This document shows, one piece after another, positions 17,863-26,943 of a stretch of 64,000 nt of DNA. Under the pieces are notes generated by a model. That model searched no databases, was not told the origin of the DNA, and was given only the letters and a program-made list of their open reading frames with translations. Source of the DNA: Exiguobacterium sp. FSL W8-0210 (lineage in GTDB: Bacteria > Bacillota > Bacilli > Exiguobacteriales > Exiguobacteriaceae). How positions within the stretch are numbered: the first letter of the stretch is position 1; each line of letters begins with the position of its first letter. The stretch spans positions 2,273,001-2,337,000 of the forward strand of contig NZ_JBBOUK010000001.1 in assembly GCF_038006045.1 (NCBI RefSeq), read 5' to 3'. Position numbers and translations under genes: made by a program.

Positions 17863-18873
17863 TTAAGGACGTGTCGAATCCCGTTGTTCGATCCGGTGTG
17901 GTAACGTGACATCGTTCGTTTCAATTTCTTCTTTATTCAAGATTTTCGTCAATAGACGCATCGAGACTGCTCCGATATCATACATCGGTTGAACGACAGT
18001 CGTCAGTTTCGGACGAATCATCGTCGCAAGACGTGTGTTATCGTGTCCGATGACTTCGAAGTCTTCCGGTACACGGTGTCCAGCATCCTGTAAGGCATGG
18101 ATGACACCAAGAGCCATCTCATCCGTTCCAGCAAAAATCGCGCGTGGGCAATCTTCTCCAAGTTCAAGCAATTGATTCATCGCCTTCATTCCTGAATCAT
18201 ACGTATAGTTTCCAAGGACGACATTTTGCTCGTTAAACGGAAGATTTGCTTCTTCGAGTGCTCGGCGATAACCCGCAAATTTCTTTTCACCATTGATTTG
18301 CTGTTCGAGCGGTCCAGTGATGAATCCAATCCGTTCATGTCCACGGTCGATCAAAGACTTAACAGCATCGTGCGCAGCACTCTCATAATCGATGTTGACG
18401 GCAGGAAGATCATAATCTTGATTCAACGTCGCAGCAAGAACGATCGGAACTGGTGATGTTTTGAACTCACGAACGAGATCCTCATGCAAACGTCCGCCCA
18501 TGAAGATGATTCCATCCACCTGTTTTCCGAGTAATGTATTGAGCAAATGAATCTCTTTTTCCCGGTTTTGGTCGGAGTTACATAAAATGATGTTATATTT
18601 ATACATTGTCGCGACGTCCTCAATCCCGCGTGCTAAATCCGCAAAGAAGATGTTCGAGATATCGGGCACGATGACACCGACCGTCGTTGTTTTTTTACTT
18701 GCCAGTCCACGGGCAACAGCGTTCGGACGATAACCAAGCTGTTCGATTGCGTCTTGGACCTTCTTTCGTGTAGATGGTTTGACATTCGGGTTTCCGTTGA
18801 CGACACGCGATACGGTCGCCATCGAAACAGCAGCCTCTCGCGCGACATCGTAAATCGTAATATTACTATTCAA
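17863..18873 (-). CDS. ccpA: Catabolite control protein A
   Basis: A 336-residue LacI/GalR-family global carbon regulator that binds cre boxes with HPr-Ser46-P. The HTH is [21 protein letters not shown] and the hinge [26 protein letters not shown] is typical; a periplasmic-binding-type core follows. The start is probably TTG 18873 ([11 protein letters not shown]), with AAAGGAGG 8 nt or so upstream; longer readings pass through this site. A cre-like box lies about 115 bp upstream. The ccpA-aroA order matches Bacillus. Confidence 0.96.
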   Translation of the reverse strand: MNSNITIYDVAREAAVSMATVSRVVNGNPNVKPSTRKKVQDAIEQLGYRPNAVARGLASKKTTTVGVIVPDISNIFFADLARGIEDVATMYKYNIILCNSDQNREKEIHLLNTLLGKQVDGIIFMGGRLHEDLVREFKTSPVPIVLAATLNQDYDLPAVNIDYESAAHDAVKSLIDRGHERIGFITGPLEQQINGEKKFAGYRRALEEANLPFNEQNVVLGNYTYDSGMKAMNQLLELGEDCPRAIFAGTDEMALGVIHALQDAGHRVPEDFEVIGHDNTRLATMIRPKLTTVVQPMYDIGAVSMRLLTKILNKEEIETNDVTLPHRIEQRDSTRP

Positions 18874-18988
18874 AACAAATTCCTCCTTTAGTATGATCCA
18901 TCTCAAGTGTTTTCATTTCGTTTTCATTTTTAGGCAACACGAAAGGAAGACAGGAAAGATAGTTTTCTTTTCCCATTCTTCCTTCATT

Positions 18989-19002
18989 GTAAAACGTTTT
19001 CA
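18989..19002 (-). promoter_or_regulatory. cre-like box upstream of ccpA
   Basis: Minus strand TGAAAACGTTTTAC, against the remembered consensus TGWNANCGNTNWCA: only the last two bases differ. It lies between the aroA stop and ccpA, and fits autoregulation. Confidence 0.5.
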
Positions 19003-19030
19003 TTCGCTTTAGGTTACCCTTTTTCGGAAA

Positions 19031-20116
19031 TCATTGAACGTTTAGTGCCGGAAAGGTAGTCGTCAAGTTTTCGATGAACGTATCGAATTCTTGGAAATCG
19101 AGTTGTTGGTTCGCATCAGACAACGCAAGTGCTGGGAACGGATGGACTTCGACCATGACAGCGTCTGCCCCGATCGCGTATGCCGCTTTTGCTGTTGGCA
19201 AGAGTAAATCCTTACGTCCTGTCGAGTGCGTGACATCGACCATGACAGGGAGATGCGTCTCTTGCTTCAGAATCGGAACTGCTGAGATATCAAGCGTGTT
19301 CCGTGTTGCACGTTCATACGTCCGAATACCACGCTCACATAAGATGACTTGATCATTACCACTCGCCATGATGTACTCAGCCGCGTACATGAATTCCTCG
19401 AGTGTTGCAGAAAGACCTCGTTTTAAAAGAACCGGTTTATTCGTACGACCGACTTCCTTGAGTAAATCGAAGTTTTGCATATTGCGTGCGCCGACCTGGA
19501 TGATGTCGACATATGGTAAAGCAGATTCAACGGCGCTCGGTGTCATGATTTCAGTGATGACATGCAAACCGTGCGCGTCCGCTGCTTTTTTCAACATCTT
19601 TAGACCTTCGAGTCCTAGACCTTGGAAGTCGTAAGGCGATGTACGTGGTTTGTACGCTCCGCCTCGCATGAACTTCACGCCATGTTTCGCGAGCTGTTCC
19701 GCGACCTCAAATACTTGTTCTTCGCTCTCGACCGCACACGGTCCAGCGATCAATTGTTGTGAACCGTCTCCGATGACGGCATCTCCGATCCGGATGATCG
19801 TATTCGTCGGTTTTTGTTTCCGTGATACGAGTAATTTCCGAGTCCGATCTTCTCCTTGTAATTCGAGAGAAGCTTTGAAAATTTCTTTAAATACATGCTG
19901 AAGGCGTCCTGTTTCAAAAGGTCCATGGTTATTAGCGGCAATTGATTCGAGCATTTGACGTTCTCGAACAGGGTCGTATCGATCAAGCCCTTGTGCTCGT
20001 TTGACTTTTCCGATTTCAACAGCAATTTGACCTCGTCTGTTCATCAATTCCAATAATTCTGCATTCACTAAATCGAGTTCATCACGTAATCTTTTTAATT
20101 CTGCATGTTGATCCAT
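19031..20116 (-). CDS. aroA: Bifunctional chorismate mutase / DAHP synthase
   Basis: A 361-residue shikimate-pathway enzyme. Residues 1-90 form an AroQ chorismate mutase ([20 protein letters not shown]) and residues 100-361 a type I DAHP synthase ([41 protein letters not shown]). In Bacillus the mutase part binds chorismate or prephenate for feedback control. The start follows GGGAGTGG. It lies upstream of ccpA in the same direction. In B. subtilis ytxJ sits between aroA and ytxH; no such gene is here. Confidence 0.96.
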   Translation of the reverse strand: MDQHAELKRLRDELDLVNAELLELMNRRGQIAVEIGKVKRAQGLDRYDPVRERQMLESIAANNHGPFETGRLQHVFKEIFKASLELQGEDRTRKLLVSRKQKPTNTIIRIGDAVIGDGSQQLIAGPCAVESEEQVFEVAEQLAKHGVKFMRGGAYKPRTSPYDFQGLGLEGLKMLKKAADAHGLHVITEIMTPSAVESALPYVDIIQVGARNMQNFDLLKEVGRTNKPVLLKRGLSATLEEFMYAAEYIMASGNDQVILCERGIRTYERATRNTLDISAVPILKQETHLPVMVDVTHSTGRKDLLLPTAKAAYAIGADAVMVEVHPFPALALSDANQQLDFQEFDTFIENLTTTFPALNVQ

Positions 20117-20279
20117 GTCCTACCACTCCCTAATCAGCATATAGCTCGTAATAGCAACTAATTATAGCGAACTCTTTCCCTGTTGTACATAAAGAAGCTG
20201 CATGATTTCTTAAAATATGAAAATAAATTACGTTTTTTCATATAATTTTTTTGTGTTTTCTCTATAAGGAAACATAGAA

Positions 20280-20303
20280 AAAGAGCCCTCGTGATGAGAG
20301 CTC
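20280..20303 (-). terminator. Terminator after ytxH
   Basis: Minus strand GAGCTCTCATCACGAGGGCTC followed by TTTTTC. Confidence 0.8.
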
Positions 20304-20315
20304 CTCATATATTGA

Positions 20316-20852
20316 TTATTTCTTATGATTCACATCAGACTGCGGATCATTGTCTTCCTCTTGTTCGTCTGCTAACTGTTCACGTAACTCCGAAAGTTCA
20401 ACGACCGTCTCCGTGTCGATCTCTTCTGCAACAGACGCCCCATCCACTTCGTCGCCGATTTCACGTTCGATGTCACGTACGAGCTGTTCTGCTTCTGCGA
20501 GAGCAGCATCGATGCTTGCCTGATCCTTCTCAAAGCCCGCATATTGTGCCGCTTCTTGAACCGTTGAATTGTTCTTCGCTTTTTCAATGACAGGTGCTGC
20601 CTTATCTTTCGCTAGTTGAATCCACTCACCTACGAGTGGCTCCGCTTTTTCGCGGACAACTTGTGTCTGTTCCGTCAAACGTTGACGCGCAGGCGCCGTA
20701 CGCTCGTCAATCAGATTGCGTACTTCACGACCTGATTTTGGGCTAGAAAGGAGAGCTGCCGCAGCACCGATCAATCCACCAACGATGACTCCGGCAAGGA
20801 AGCCTCCTCCTTTAGAAGAATCTTGTGCTTGATATGGGTGTTGTTTCGTCAT
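20316..20852 (-). CDS. ytxH: YtxH domain protein (general-stress type)
   Basis: A 178-residue protein with a glycine-rich N-terminal membrane helix (GGGFLAGVIVGGLIGAAAALLSSPKSGREV) and a long helical, acidic C-terminal part. YtxH proteins are small membrane proteins often induced by general stress; their molecular role is unknown. Its ATG overlaps the ytxG stop (ATGA), so the two are coupled. Confidence 0.88.
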   Translation of the reverse strand: MTKQHPYQAQDSSKGGGFLAGVIVGGLIGAAAALLSSPKSGREVRNLIDERTAPARQRLTEQTQVVREKAEPLVGEWIQLAKDKAAPVIEKAKNNSTVQEAAQYAGFEKDQASIDAALAEAEQLVRDIEREIGDEVDGASVAEEIDTETVVELSELREQLADEQEEDNDPQSDVNHKK

Positions 20853-21418
20853 GATTTACGATCTCCCTTCAACTCATCTGGAATGCTTTCGACGTCCGGT
20901 ACTGACACGACTTCCGGTGTGACCGGCGCCTCTGCCTTTTTCCGGAATCGACGACGTGGCTTTTTCTCAACCGTCGTCGTTGCCGTCGAATGATTTTGAA
21001 CCGTAGTCTCTGCCGGTTTATTTTTCTTAAATAACTCTACAGCGACTGATCCCCAACGGACTGCTTGCGCAATCTGTTCTTTATTCGTATCCGCTGCACC
21101 AGCAACCGTATCGGATACTGTCCGGACAGAATCTGTCACTTTGTTTAAAGATGTACCGAGTTCTTCGATCGAGTTTGCGACAGGCGCAAGCAATTCTGTT
21201 TTTTCTTCAATCGTATCGACCAGACGATTCGTCTTATGTAACAACGCTGTCGTCTCCATCATGATACCGTCTAATTGACGTTCAAGTCCTGCTGTCGTGT
21301 TGGCTACATTGTTGAGCGTTTTACTCGCAGCACCTAATACACGGGCAAGGAAAATGACGAGCACTACGAATGCGATCGCAGCGACTAATCCGGCGATTCC
21401 GCCTAATGTGATTTCCAT
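20849..21418 (-). CDS. ytxG: DUF948 membrane protein YtxG
   Basis: A 189-residue protein with one N-terminal transmembrane helix (GGIAGLVAAIAFVVLVIFLARVL) and a coiled coil resembling methyl-accepting protein helices (LNKVTDSVRTVSDTVAGAADTNKEQ), then a basic, low-complexity tail. Function unknown; it pairs with YtxH. ATG 21418 follows GGAGG with an 8-nt gap; longer readings are not supported. Confidence 0.88.
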   Translation of the reverse strand: MEITLGGIAGLVAAIAFVVLVIFLARVLGAASKTLNNVANTTAGLERQLDGIMMETTALLHKTNRLVDTIEEKTELLAPVANSIEELGTSLNKVTDSVRTVSDTVAGAADTNKEQIAQAVRWGSVAVELFKKNKPAETTVQNHSTATTTVEKKPRRRFRKKAEAPVTPEVVSVPDVESIPDELKGDRKS

Positions 21419-21557
21419 GGTTCTTGCCTCCAATTTTTTTGCATAGTCTTTTGTTGATAGTTCGACATGTAGCAAGTCGTTCCTGCTACTCCAAATGGTT
21501 TATTTCCGTTACAATGATAAATGAAACCTATATAATCCATTTCGAGGGGGAAATTTC

Positions 21558-22670
21558 ATGCGTGACCCACGTCTTACTCAACTGGCAACGAATCTCATTA
21601 ACTATTCGGTTGCCCTTGAACCTGGTGAAAAAGTATTGATTGAAAACTTCGGCATCGAACGCGAACTGGTCGAGGCACTCGTTGAAGCTGCCTACGCGGC
21701 TGGCGGTCATCCGTTCGTCTTACTTAAGGATAATCGTATCCTACGAAAATTATACCGAAATGCTTCAGAAGAGCAACTCCAATTGATGGCAGACATCGAA
21801 CGCAAGCAAATGCAAGCGATGGACGCATACATCGGACTACGTGCTGGTGATAACATCAATGAATTGTCAGATGTGCCGGCTGAACAGATGAAACTTTACG
21901 GTCAAACGATCGGTAAGATGCACACACAAGATCGTGTCAAAGGAACGAAATGGGTCGTCCTTCGTTTCCCAACTGCATCGATGGCGCAACTTGCAAATCA
22001 ATCGACAGAAGCATTCGAAGACTTCTACTTCGATGTCTGCACGCTTGATTATGAAAAAATGGGACAAGCGATGGAACCACTCGTCGACTTGATGAACCGG
22101 ACGGATCGTGTTCGTCTCGTCGGACCAGGAACGGATCTAACGTTTTCAATCAAAGACATCCCAGCCATCAAATGCGCCGGAAATGCTAACATTCCAGACG
22201 GTGAAGTCTTTACGGCACCCGTCAAGGATTCGGTCAACGGTGTCATCTCATATAACACACCATCTCCGTATCAAGGGTTCACGTTTGAAAACGTCAAACT
22301 GACGTTCAAAGACGGTAAAATCGTCGAAGCGACGGCGAACGATACGGATCGGATCAACCAAGTCTTCGATACAGATGCTGGTTCTCGTTTTGTCGGCGAA
22401 TTCGCGATTGGCGTCAATCCCTTCATTCAGCATCCAATGAAGGATATTCTATTCGATGAAAAAATCGATGGCAGCTTCCACTTCACACCAGGTCAAGCTT
22501 ACGAAGAAGCCTACAACGGTAATGACTCATCCGTTCACTGGGATCTCGTCAACATCCAACGTCCTGATTACGGTGGTGGAGAAATCTGGTTCGACGACGT
22601 ATTGATCCGTAAAGACGGTCGTTTCGTTCTTCCAGAACTCGAAGTCCTCAATCCTGAAAACCTGAAATAA
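21558..22670 (+). CDS. M29-family metallo-aminopeptidase (AmpS/PepS-like)
   Basis: A 370-residue cytosolic aminopeptidase of the thermophilic aminopeptidase family (M29). Candidate metal ligands stand in NIPDGEVFTAP (Glu), VGEFAIGVNP (Glu), GSFHFTPGQAYEE (His), SSVHWDLV (His) and IWFDDVLI (Asp). Slightly shorter than the roughly 410-residue members, as in the AmpS-like subgroup. It removes N-terminal residues from peptides with a broad specificity. The start follows CGAGGGGGAA; divergent from ytxGH. Confidence 0.92.
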   Translation: MRDPRLTQLATNLINYSVALEPGEKVLIENFGIERELVEALVEAAYAAGGHPFVLLKDNRILRKLYRNASEEQLQLMADIERKQMQAMDAYIGLRAGDNINELSDVPAEQMKLYGQTIGKMHTQDRVKGTKWVVLRFPTASMAQLANQSTEAFEDFYFDVCTLDYEKMGQAMEPLVDLMNRTDRVRLVGPGTDLTFSIKDIPAIKCAGNANIPDGEVFTAPVKDSVNGVISYNTPSPYQGFTFENVKLTFKDGKIVEATANDTDRINQVFDTDAGSRFVGEFAIGVNPFIQHPMKDILFDEKIDGSFHFTPGQAYEEAYNGNDSSVHWDLVNIQRPDYGGGEIWFDDVLIRKDGRFVLPELEVLNPENLK

Positions 22671-22671
22671 G

Positions 22672-22717
22672 AAAAAGCGGATGGCTCGTCCTACATAGGA
22701 CGGGGTCATCCGTTTTC
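22672..22717. terminator. Bidirectional terminator between the M29 peptidase gene and dps
   Basis: AAAAAGCGGATGGCTCGTCC.. pairs with ..GGACGGGGTCATCCGTTTT. Confidence 0.75.
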
Positions 22718-22723
22718 TATATC

Positions 22724-23164
22724 TTATTTTTTCAATGTCGCACGAAGCATCCAAATTTGTTTTTCGATTTCCTTCGCTTGACCAAGTAGATCATCTTCAA
22801 CCGTCACGTCTTGTGCCTCAAGATGTTCAATCGCATCGAGCATCTCTTTTCGGACTTGTTGGAAGTCTTTGATGACGGAATCAATCATCTCATCTGCCGA
22901 TAACCCCGATTTCGCTTCTTCAAGCGTCGTTTGCTCTAAATACTCTTTTAGTGTCGCAGAAGGTGTTCCGTTATTCATCAGGAGACGTTCTGCAACGACA
23001 TCATATTGTTCAGACACCCATGTATAAAGTTCTTCAAGCTTCTCGTGAAGCGTTAAGAAGTCTGGTCCTTTAATGTACCAATGATAATTGTGGAGTTTGA
23101 CGAACAGTACCCCATAGTTTGCTACCTGTTGATTCAAAGCTGATTTTGCATGATTACTAATCAT
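22724..23164 (-). CDS. dps: Dps-family ferritin-like DNA-protection protein
   Basis: A 146-residue mini-ferritin that oxidises and stores iron and shields DNA. The inter-subunit ferroxidase residues H28, H40, D55 and E59 (NYHWYIKGPDF..LHEKLEEL, EQYDVVAERL) keep the spacing of the Listeria/Bacillus Dps site. The start at 23164 follows AAAGGGGAA. A sigma-B-like promoter lies upstream, consistent with general-stress control of Bacillus dps. Confidence 0.95.
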   Translation of the reverse strand: MISNHAKSALNQQVANYGVLFVKLHNYHWYIKGPDFLTLHEKLEELYTWVSEQYDVVAERLLMNNGTPSATLKEYLEQTTLEEAKSGLSADEMIDSVIKDFQQVRKEMLDAIEHLEAQDVTVEDDLLGQAKEIEKQIWMLRATLKK

Positions 23165-23209
23165 CCGATATTCCCCTTTCCTGATTTCAAATGACGTTCT
23201 ATTTCATCT

Positions 23210-23235
23210 TTATCCTTAAATAACAAAGAATAAAC
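23210..23235 (-). promoter_or_regulatory. Sigma-B-like promoter of dps
   Basis: Minus strand GTTTAT (23230-23235), 14-bp spacer, GGATAA (23210-23215), against the sigma-B form GTTTAA-N12-15-GGGTAT. It lies about 45 bp before the start codon. Confidence 0.5.
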
Positions 23236-23256
23236 ATCATTCTCAGGAAAAGTGCT

Positions 23257-23772
23257 CTATCGAGGACGCTTTAATCCTTTCAACATATACCCACCTTTGA
23301 AGTCGACGGAATCGAATGCGACGAGGAATGCTTTCGGTTCGTATTCTTCGACGAGATTACGAAGCACTTTCATACGTGTTCGAGCCGCGAGCACATCTAA
23401 CCGATAACGGACACCGTCTCGTCCTTGACCTTGATAATGTGTCACACCAAAACCATTATCGCGAATGACCTGAATCAGTTCCGCTGGAAATTCTTGCGTA
23501 TGCACTTGAATCATATTGTAACCGATGGCGAGTTTTCGCTCGACATATCCACCGACGAGTATTCCTAGACCAAATCCAAGCGCGTAAACGACCATACCGA
23601 GTGTCGTTAAGTCTTGGAATACGATTCCTAGTGCAAAAATGTAAATCAATGTTTCGACTGTGCCAAACAATCCGGCAATGACAGTTCGCCCTTTGACGAG
23701 CATGATCGTCCGTAATGTCAAAACAGGAACGTAAATCAACTGGAGCAATAAGATGAGTAAAATCTGTCCCAT
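23257..23772 (-). CDS. UPF0316 membrane protein (DUF5698/DUF2179, YebE-like)
   Basis: A 171-residue protein with three transmembrane helices in the first 90 residues and a C-terminal DUF2179-type cytosolic domain (FGVTHYQGQGRDGVRYRLDVLAARTR). Proteins with this domain bind cyclic nucleotides or are transport-related in some families; the role of UPF0316 is unknown. The start MGQILLILLLQ at 23772 follows AAAGGAAAG. Single gene between dps and murC. Confidence 0.88.
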   Translation of the reverse strand: MGQILLILLLQLIYVPVLTLRTIMLVKGRTVIAGLFGTVETLIYIFALGIVFQDLTTLGMVVYALGFGLGILVGGYVERKLAIGYNMIQVHTQEFPAELIQVIRDNGFGVTHYQGQGRDGVRYRLDVLAARTRMKVLRNLVEEYEPKAFLVAFDSVDFKGGYMLKGLKRPR

Positions 23773-23901
23773 GGTGTCTTTCCTTTCTGTTAATAACTTC
23801 AACACATACACACTATTTCAAACTTTTTTTCAAGATGCAATCCTATTTTAGATTTTCCTCATCGGTTTTTTGAAATTACTATCATAATTCAAAATTACGA
23901 C

Positions 23902-23935
23902 AAAAAAAGTGCCACTCGAGTCGAGTGACATTTTG
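23902..23935 (-). terminator. Terminator after murC
   Basis: Minus strand GTCACTCGACTCGAGTGGCAC with a T run; an almost perfect short stem. Confidence 0.85.
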
Positions 23936-23943
23936 ATTCTCGC

Positions 23944-25239
23944 TTATTTCACACTTTGATATTGATGCTGATACGTTTGGATATCGCCCGCTCCCATGAA
24001 CAGAAGCACAGCATTTTCATGCTGACGTAGAACAGAAACGTTATCGCGCGTCAGAATAGAAGCTTGCGGGATTTTCTCCTGCAGATCTTCGACGCGAACT
24101 TGCCCTTCCTGCTCACGTGCCGATCCAAAGATTTCGCATAGATATGTCGCATCTGCTTCACGTAAAGAAGTCGCGAAATCATCCATGAATGATTTCAAGC
24201 GTGTGTACGTATGCGGTTGGAAAATCGCAATGACTTCACGGTCCGGATATTTCTTCCGTGCCGACTCAATCGTCGCGCTGATTTCCTTCGGATGGTGCGC
24301 GTAGTCATCTACTAGGATTTGTGTGCCGAATTCCGACTCACTGAAGCGACGTTTTACACCACCAAATGTGGCTAAACGTTCAGCAACGTCGTCTTTGCTC
24401 AATCCTTCGTACTGACAGATCGCAATGACAGAGAGTGCATTCAAGACATGATGACGACCGAATCCTGGAATGAGGAACGTGCCGTAGAAATCATCACGTA
24501 AATAAACATCAAATGATGTACCATCTGGCGTTGACGTCGCGTTTTCCGCGCGGAAATCATTGTTTTCTCCAAATCCATAATAGAGAACAGGTACATTCGC
24601 TTGAATGTTTTGAAGATGCTCATCATCTCCACAAGCAACGATCGCTTGCTTAACCTGCATCGCCATTTCTTGGAATGCCGAAACGACGTCATCGATTCCT
24701 GTGAAATAATCCGAATGATCGAAGTCAATATTCGTCATGATAGCGTAGTCCGGCTTGTAATATAAGAAGTGACGTTTGTATTCACATGCCTCGAAGACGA
24801 ATGCTTTCGCATCCTCTACTCCTGCCCCTGTCCCGTCTCCGATCAAGAAAGCTGTCGGCGTGATACCGCTCAAGACGTGTGAAAGCAAACCTGTCGTCGA
24901 CGTTTTTCCGTGTGAGCCTGTAATGGCGACCGAACGATATTCATTTGCTAGGTGTCCTAAGAAATCGTAATAATGATGGATGGTTAAACCAAGTTCATTT
25001 GCCCGTGCGATTTCTGGATGATCATCTCCAAAAGCATTCCCTTGGATGATGACATAATCTTCTTTGATGTTATCCGCATTGAACGGGAAAAATGGAATTC
25101 CCTTAGCCCGTAACGCGTCTTCAGTAAAAATGTGCTTTTCGATGTCTGAACCTTGCACCTCATGATTCATCTCATGTAGTACTTGGGCGAGCGCACTCAT
25201 CCCTGTTCCTTTGATTCCAACAAAATGATACTTTGTCAT
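23944..25239 (-). CDS. murC: UDP-N-acetylmuramate--L-alanine ligase
   Basis: A 431-residue cytosolic Mur ligase that adds the first amino acid of the peptidoglycan stem. Visible are the N-terminal Rossmann loop [12 protein letters not shown], the ATP loop [12 protein letters not shown] and the DYAHHP motif. ATG 25239 follows GGAGGG; TTG 25254 overlaps that site and is rejected. The gene is downstream of the SftA-like gene, as murC is in Bacillus. Confidence 0.98.
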   Translation of the reverse strand: MTKYHFVGIKGTGMSALAQVLHEMNHEVQGSDIEKHIFTEDALRAKGIPFFPFNADNIKEDYVIIQGNAFGDDHPEIARANELGLTIHHYYDFLGHLANEYRSVAITGSHGKTSTTGLLSHVLSGITPTAFLIGDGTGAGVEDAKAFVFEACEYKRHFLYYKPDYAIMTNIDFDHSDYFTGIDDVVSAFQEMAMQVKQAIVACGDDEHLQNIQANVPVLYYGFGENNDFRAENATSTPDGTSFDVYLRDDFYGTFLIPGFGRHHVLNALSVIAICQYEGLSKDDVAERLATFGGVKRRFSESEFGTQILVDDYAHHPKEISATIESARKKYPDREVIAIFQPHTYTRLKSFMDDFATSLREADATYLCEIFGSAREQEGQVRVEDLQEKIPQASILTRDNVSVLRQHENAVLLFMGAGDIQTYQHQYQSVK

Positions 25240-25317
25240 ATAAAAGCCCTCCAATTCACGTTCCGGTCCGTACCATCGGGCTCGGGTACAAAACCTGTAC
25301 CATTATAGCAAACCGAT

Positions 25318-26244
25318 TTATTTTTTACCATGTAAATTATTTTGTTCTCGACGTGCGCGATACATCGCCATCAAGTCTTTCGTCGTCATAACGACGTTAA
25401 CAGGCGGTCCGACCGGTTTTTTCACTTCCGACTGAACAGGCTTATCGACCTCAGTAACAGATGGATCTTGATCTACTTCAATAGCAGATGTATCAAAAGT
25501 CGGTGCGAAGCTCTCCGCTTGTTGCTCAGCTTCTTTTTCATCAGCAGACTCTTCACCTGATGTCTCTGTCGGAACAACTAATTGTTCCACCGTCTCACTG
25601 TTGGAAGATGTTTCAGTTTCGTCCGTTTCTTCTACTTCGGTTACGGTCGGCACTTCTTCTCTCACGAGCTCTTCGCTTGTGTGAGGTTCCGGTACAAGTA
25701 ATTCGACGTCCGTTACCGGTACAAGACCAGCATTTGCTTCGTCTGATACGACTTCTGTCGGATCAGCTGATTGTTCCATCGTCTCACTGTCGGAAGATGT
25801 TTCAGTTCCGTCCGTTTCTTTTACTTCGGTTACGGTTGGCATTTCTTCTCTCACGAGCTCTTCACTTGTGTGAGGTTCCGGTACGAGTAATTCGACATCC
25901 GTCACCGGTACAAGACCAGCATCTGCTTCCGCTTCGTCTAATACGACTTCTGGCGCGATCAGTTCTTGATCCGTCAAAGCAACCTCATCAGTATTTCCCT
26001 CTTCGACTGTTTCCGAAACCTGCTCACTCATTTCCGTTTCTTCCGCAGCTTTTACGGTTTCCGATGCAGATTGCTTCGGACGTTGGAATCCATAAATCGG
26101 TGAAGGCACATCCGTTAAAACGAAGCGATCTTCACGCTCCTCTTTTTTCGGACGTTCCACCGGCTTTGTCTCACGTTCCCCTGCAAGCTCTCGACGAATC
26201 CGGGCAGCCTGCTCTTTTAGTGACTGTTCATAACGATTACTCAT
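25318..26244 (-). CDS. SftA N-terminal-region-like protein without an FtsK motor
   Basis: A 308-residue acidic, low-complexity protein. The Bacillus gene at this place, between ytpR and murC, is sftA, an FtsK-type DNA translocase of about 950 residues. Here the start (YEQSLKEQAARIRREL), the VPSPIYGFQRP motif and the ending PPVNVVMTTKDLMAMYRARR resemble the SftA linker region before the motor, but Walker A, Walker B and the gamma domain are all missing, and a stop follows 79 bp before murC. Residues about 100-226 hold two copies of a 63-residue repeat (NAGLVPVTDVELLVPEPHTS). The start follows GGAGGGG. It may keep a septal role or be a decayed gene. Confidence 0.6.
   Translation of the reverse strand: MSNRYEQSLKEQAARIRRELAGERETKPVERPKKEEREDRFVLTDVPSPIYGFQRPKQSASETVKAAEETEMSEQVSETVEEGNTDEVALTDQELIAPEVVLDEAEADAGLVPVTDVELLVPEPHTSEELVREEMPTVTEVKETDGTETSSDSETMEQSADPTEVVSDEANAGLVPVTDVELLVPEPHTSEELVREEVPTVTEVEETDETETSSNSETVEQLVVPTETSGEESADEKEAEQQAESFAPTFDTSAIEVDQDPSVTEVDKPVQSEVKKPVGPPVNVVMTTKDLMAMYRARREQNNLHGKK
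25565..25943. repeat. Tandem duplication, two copies of 189 bp
   Basis: Copies at about 25565-25753 and 25754-25943 share long identical runs such as GTGTGAGGTTCCGGTAC (at 25679 and 25868). Period 189 bp = 63 codons, frame kept. The right copy ends with a 6-bp GCTTCC difference. It codes for the repeats in the SftA-like protein. Confidence 0.85.
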
Positions 26245-26281
26245 ACGTTCACCCCTCCATCTTGTTAAAAAATCGGTCGAA

Positions 26282-26890
26282 TCATCGACCGATTGAGAAT
26301 GCTTCCCCTACTGCTTTTGTATCATCGAGTACAAGAATCCCTTTTTCTTGTGGTGCATCGACAAGTCCGAGCTCACGTGCTGAACAGAGCATACCGCTTG
26401 ATGGTACGCCGCGTAACGCTGAAGGACGGATGATTAACCCAGACGGCATGACCGCTCCCGGTTTAGCAACGACTACTTTTTGACCCGCCGCTACATTCGG
26501 TGCTCCACAAACGATTTGTAAAGTTCCGTTATCTACTTCTACCTGACAGACCGATAATTTATCAGCATCCGGATGCTTCTCGCAAGAAGCAACGAACCCA
26601 ACAACGAATTTCGGAGAATAATCCACTTGTTCGAGTGACAATTCGATATCTCGACTCGCCAGTTCCTTTTGGATGCGTGTTGCCAATTCTTCCGTCAATT
26701 CAACCGGTCCTTGTGTCTCGATCGTAAACATAGTCGAAGCATCAAACAGGTTGTAACCGACGACACGATCACCATGCTTGATAGTTGCTACGTCTCCTTC
26801 ACGAGTCGCTGTCACTTCCGCACGTGGTGCGTCTTCCAAAATGATCATTAAGACGTCGCCGACGCCCTCTTTATTATAAAACACATTCAT
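26282..26890 (-). CDS. ytpR: YtpR-like protein with tRNA-binding (EMAP/Trbp111) domain
   Basis: A 202-residue protein: an N-terminal DUF4479-like part (residues 1-90) and a tRNA-binding OB fold (residues about 92-200; [37 protein letters not shown]). It resembles the anticodon-side domain of PheRS beta. Cellular role not established. It starts at ATG 26890 behind AAGGGAG at a long 11-nt spacing. Second in the ytpP-ytpQ-ytpR direction of transcription. Confidence 0.92.
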   Translation of the reverse strand: MNVFYNKEGVGDVLMIILEDAPRAEVTATREGDVATIKHGDRVVGYNLFDASTMFTIETQGPVELTEELATRIQKELASRDIELSLEQVDYSPKFVVGFVASCEKHPDADKLSVCQVEVDNGTLQIVCGAPNVAAGQKVVVAKPGAVMPSGLIIRPSALRGVPSSGMLCSARELGLVDAPQEKGILVLDDTKAVGEAFSIGR

Positions 26891-26943
26891 TCAATCCATG
26901 ACTCCCTTCCGTCTTTCTCACAATGCCTATTGTATCAGATTCT

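Noticed and set aside
25565-25943. Repeat array that could be taken for a CRISPR
   Set aside because: Only two long copies, within a coding frame, without spacers or cas genes.
25488-26483. Long plus-strand ORF of 331 codons
   Set aside because: It lies opposite the SftA-like and ytpR genes, has a Leu/Arg/Pro-rich translation typical of a shadow frame, and has no ribosome site.
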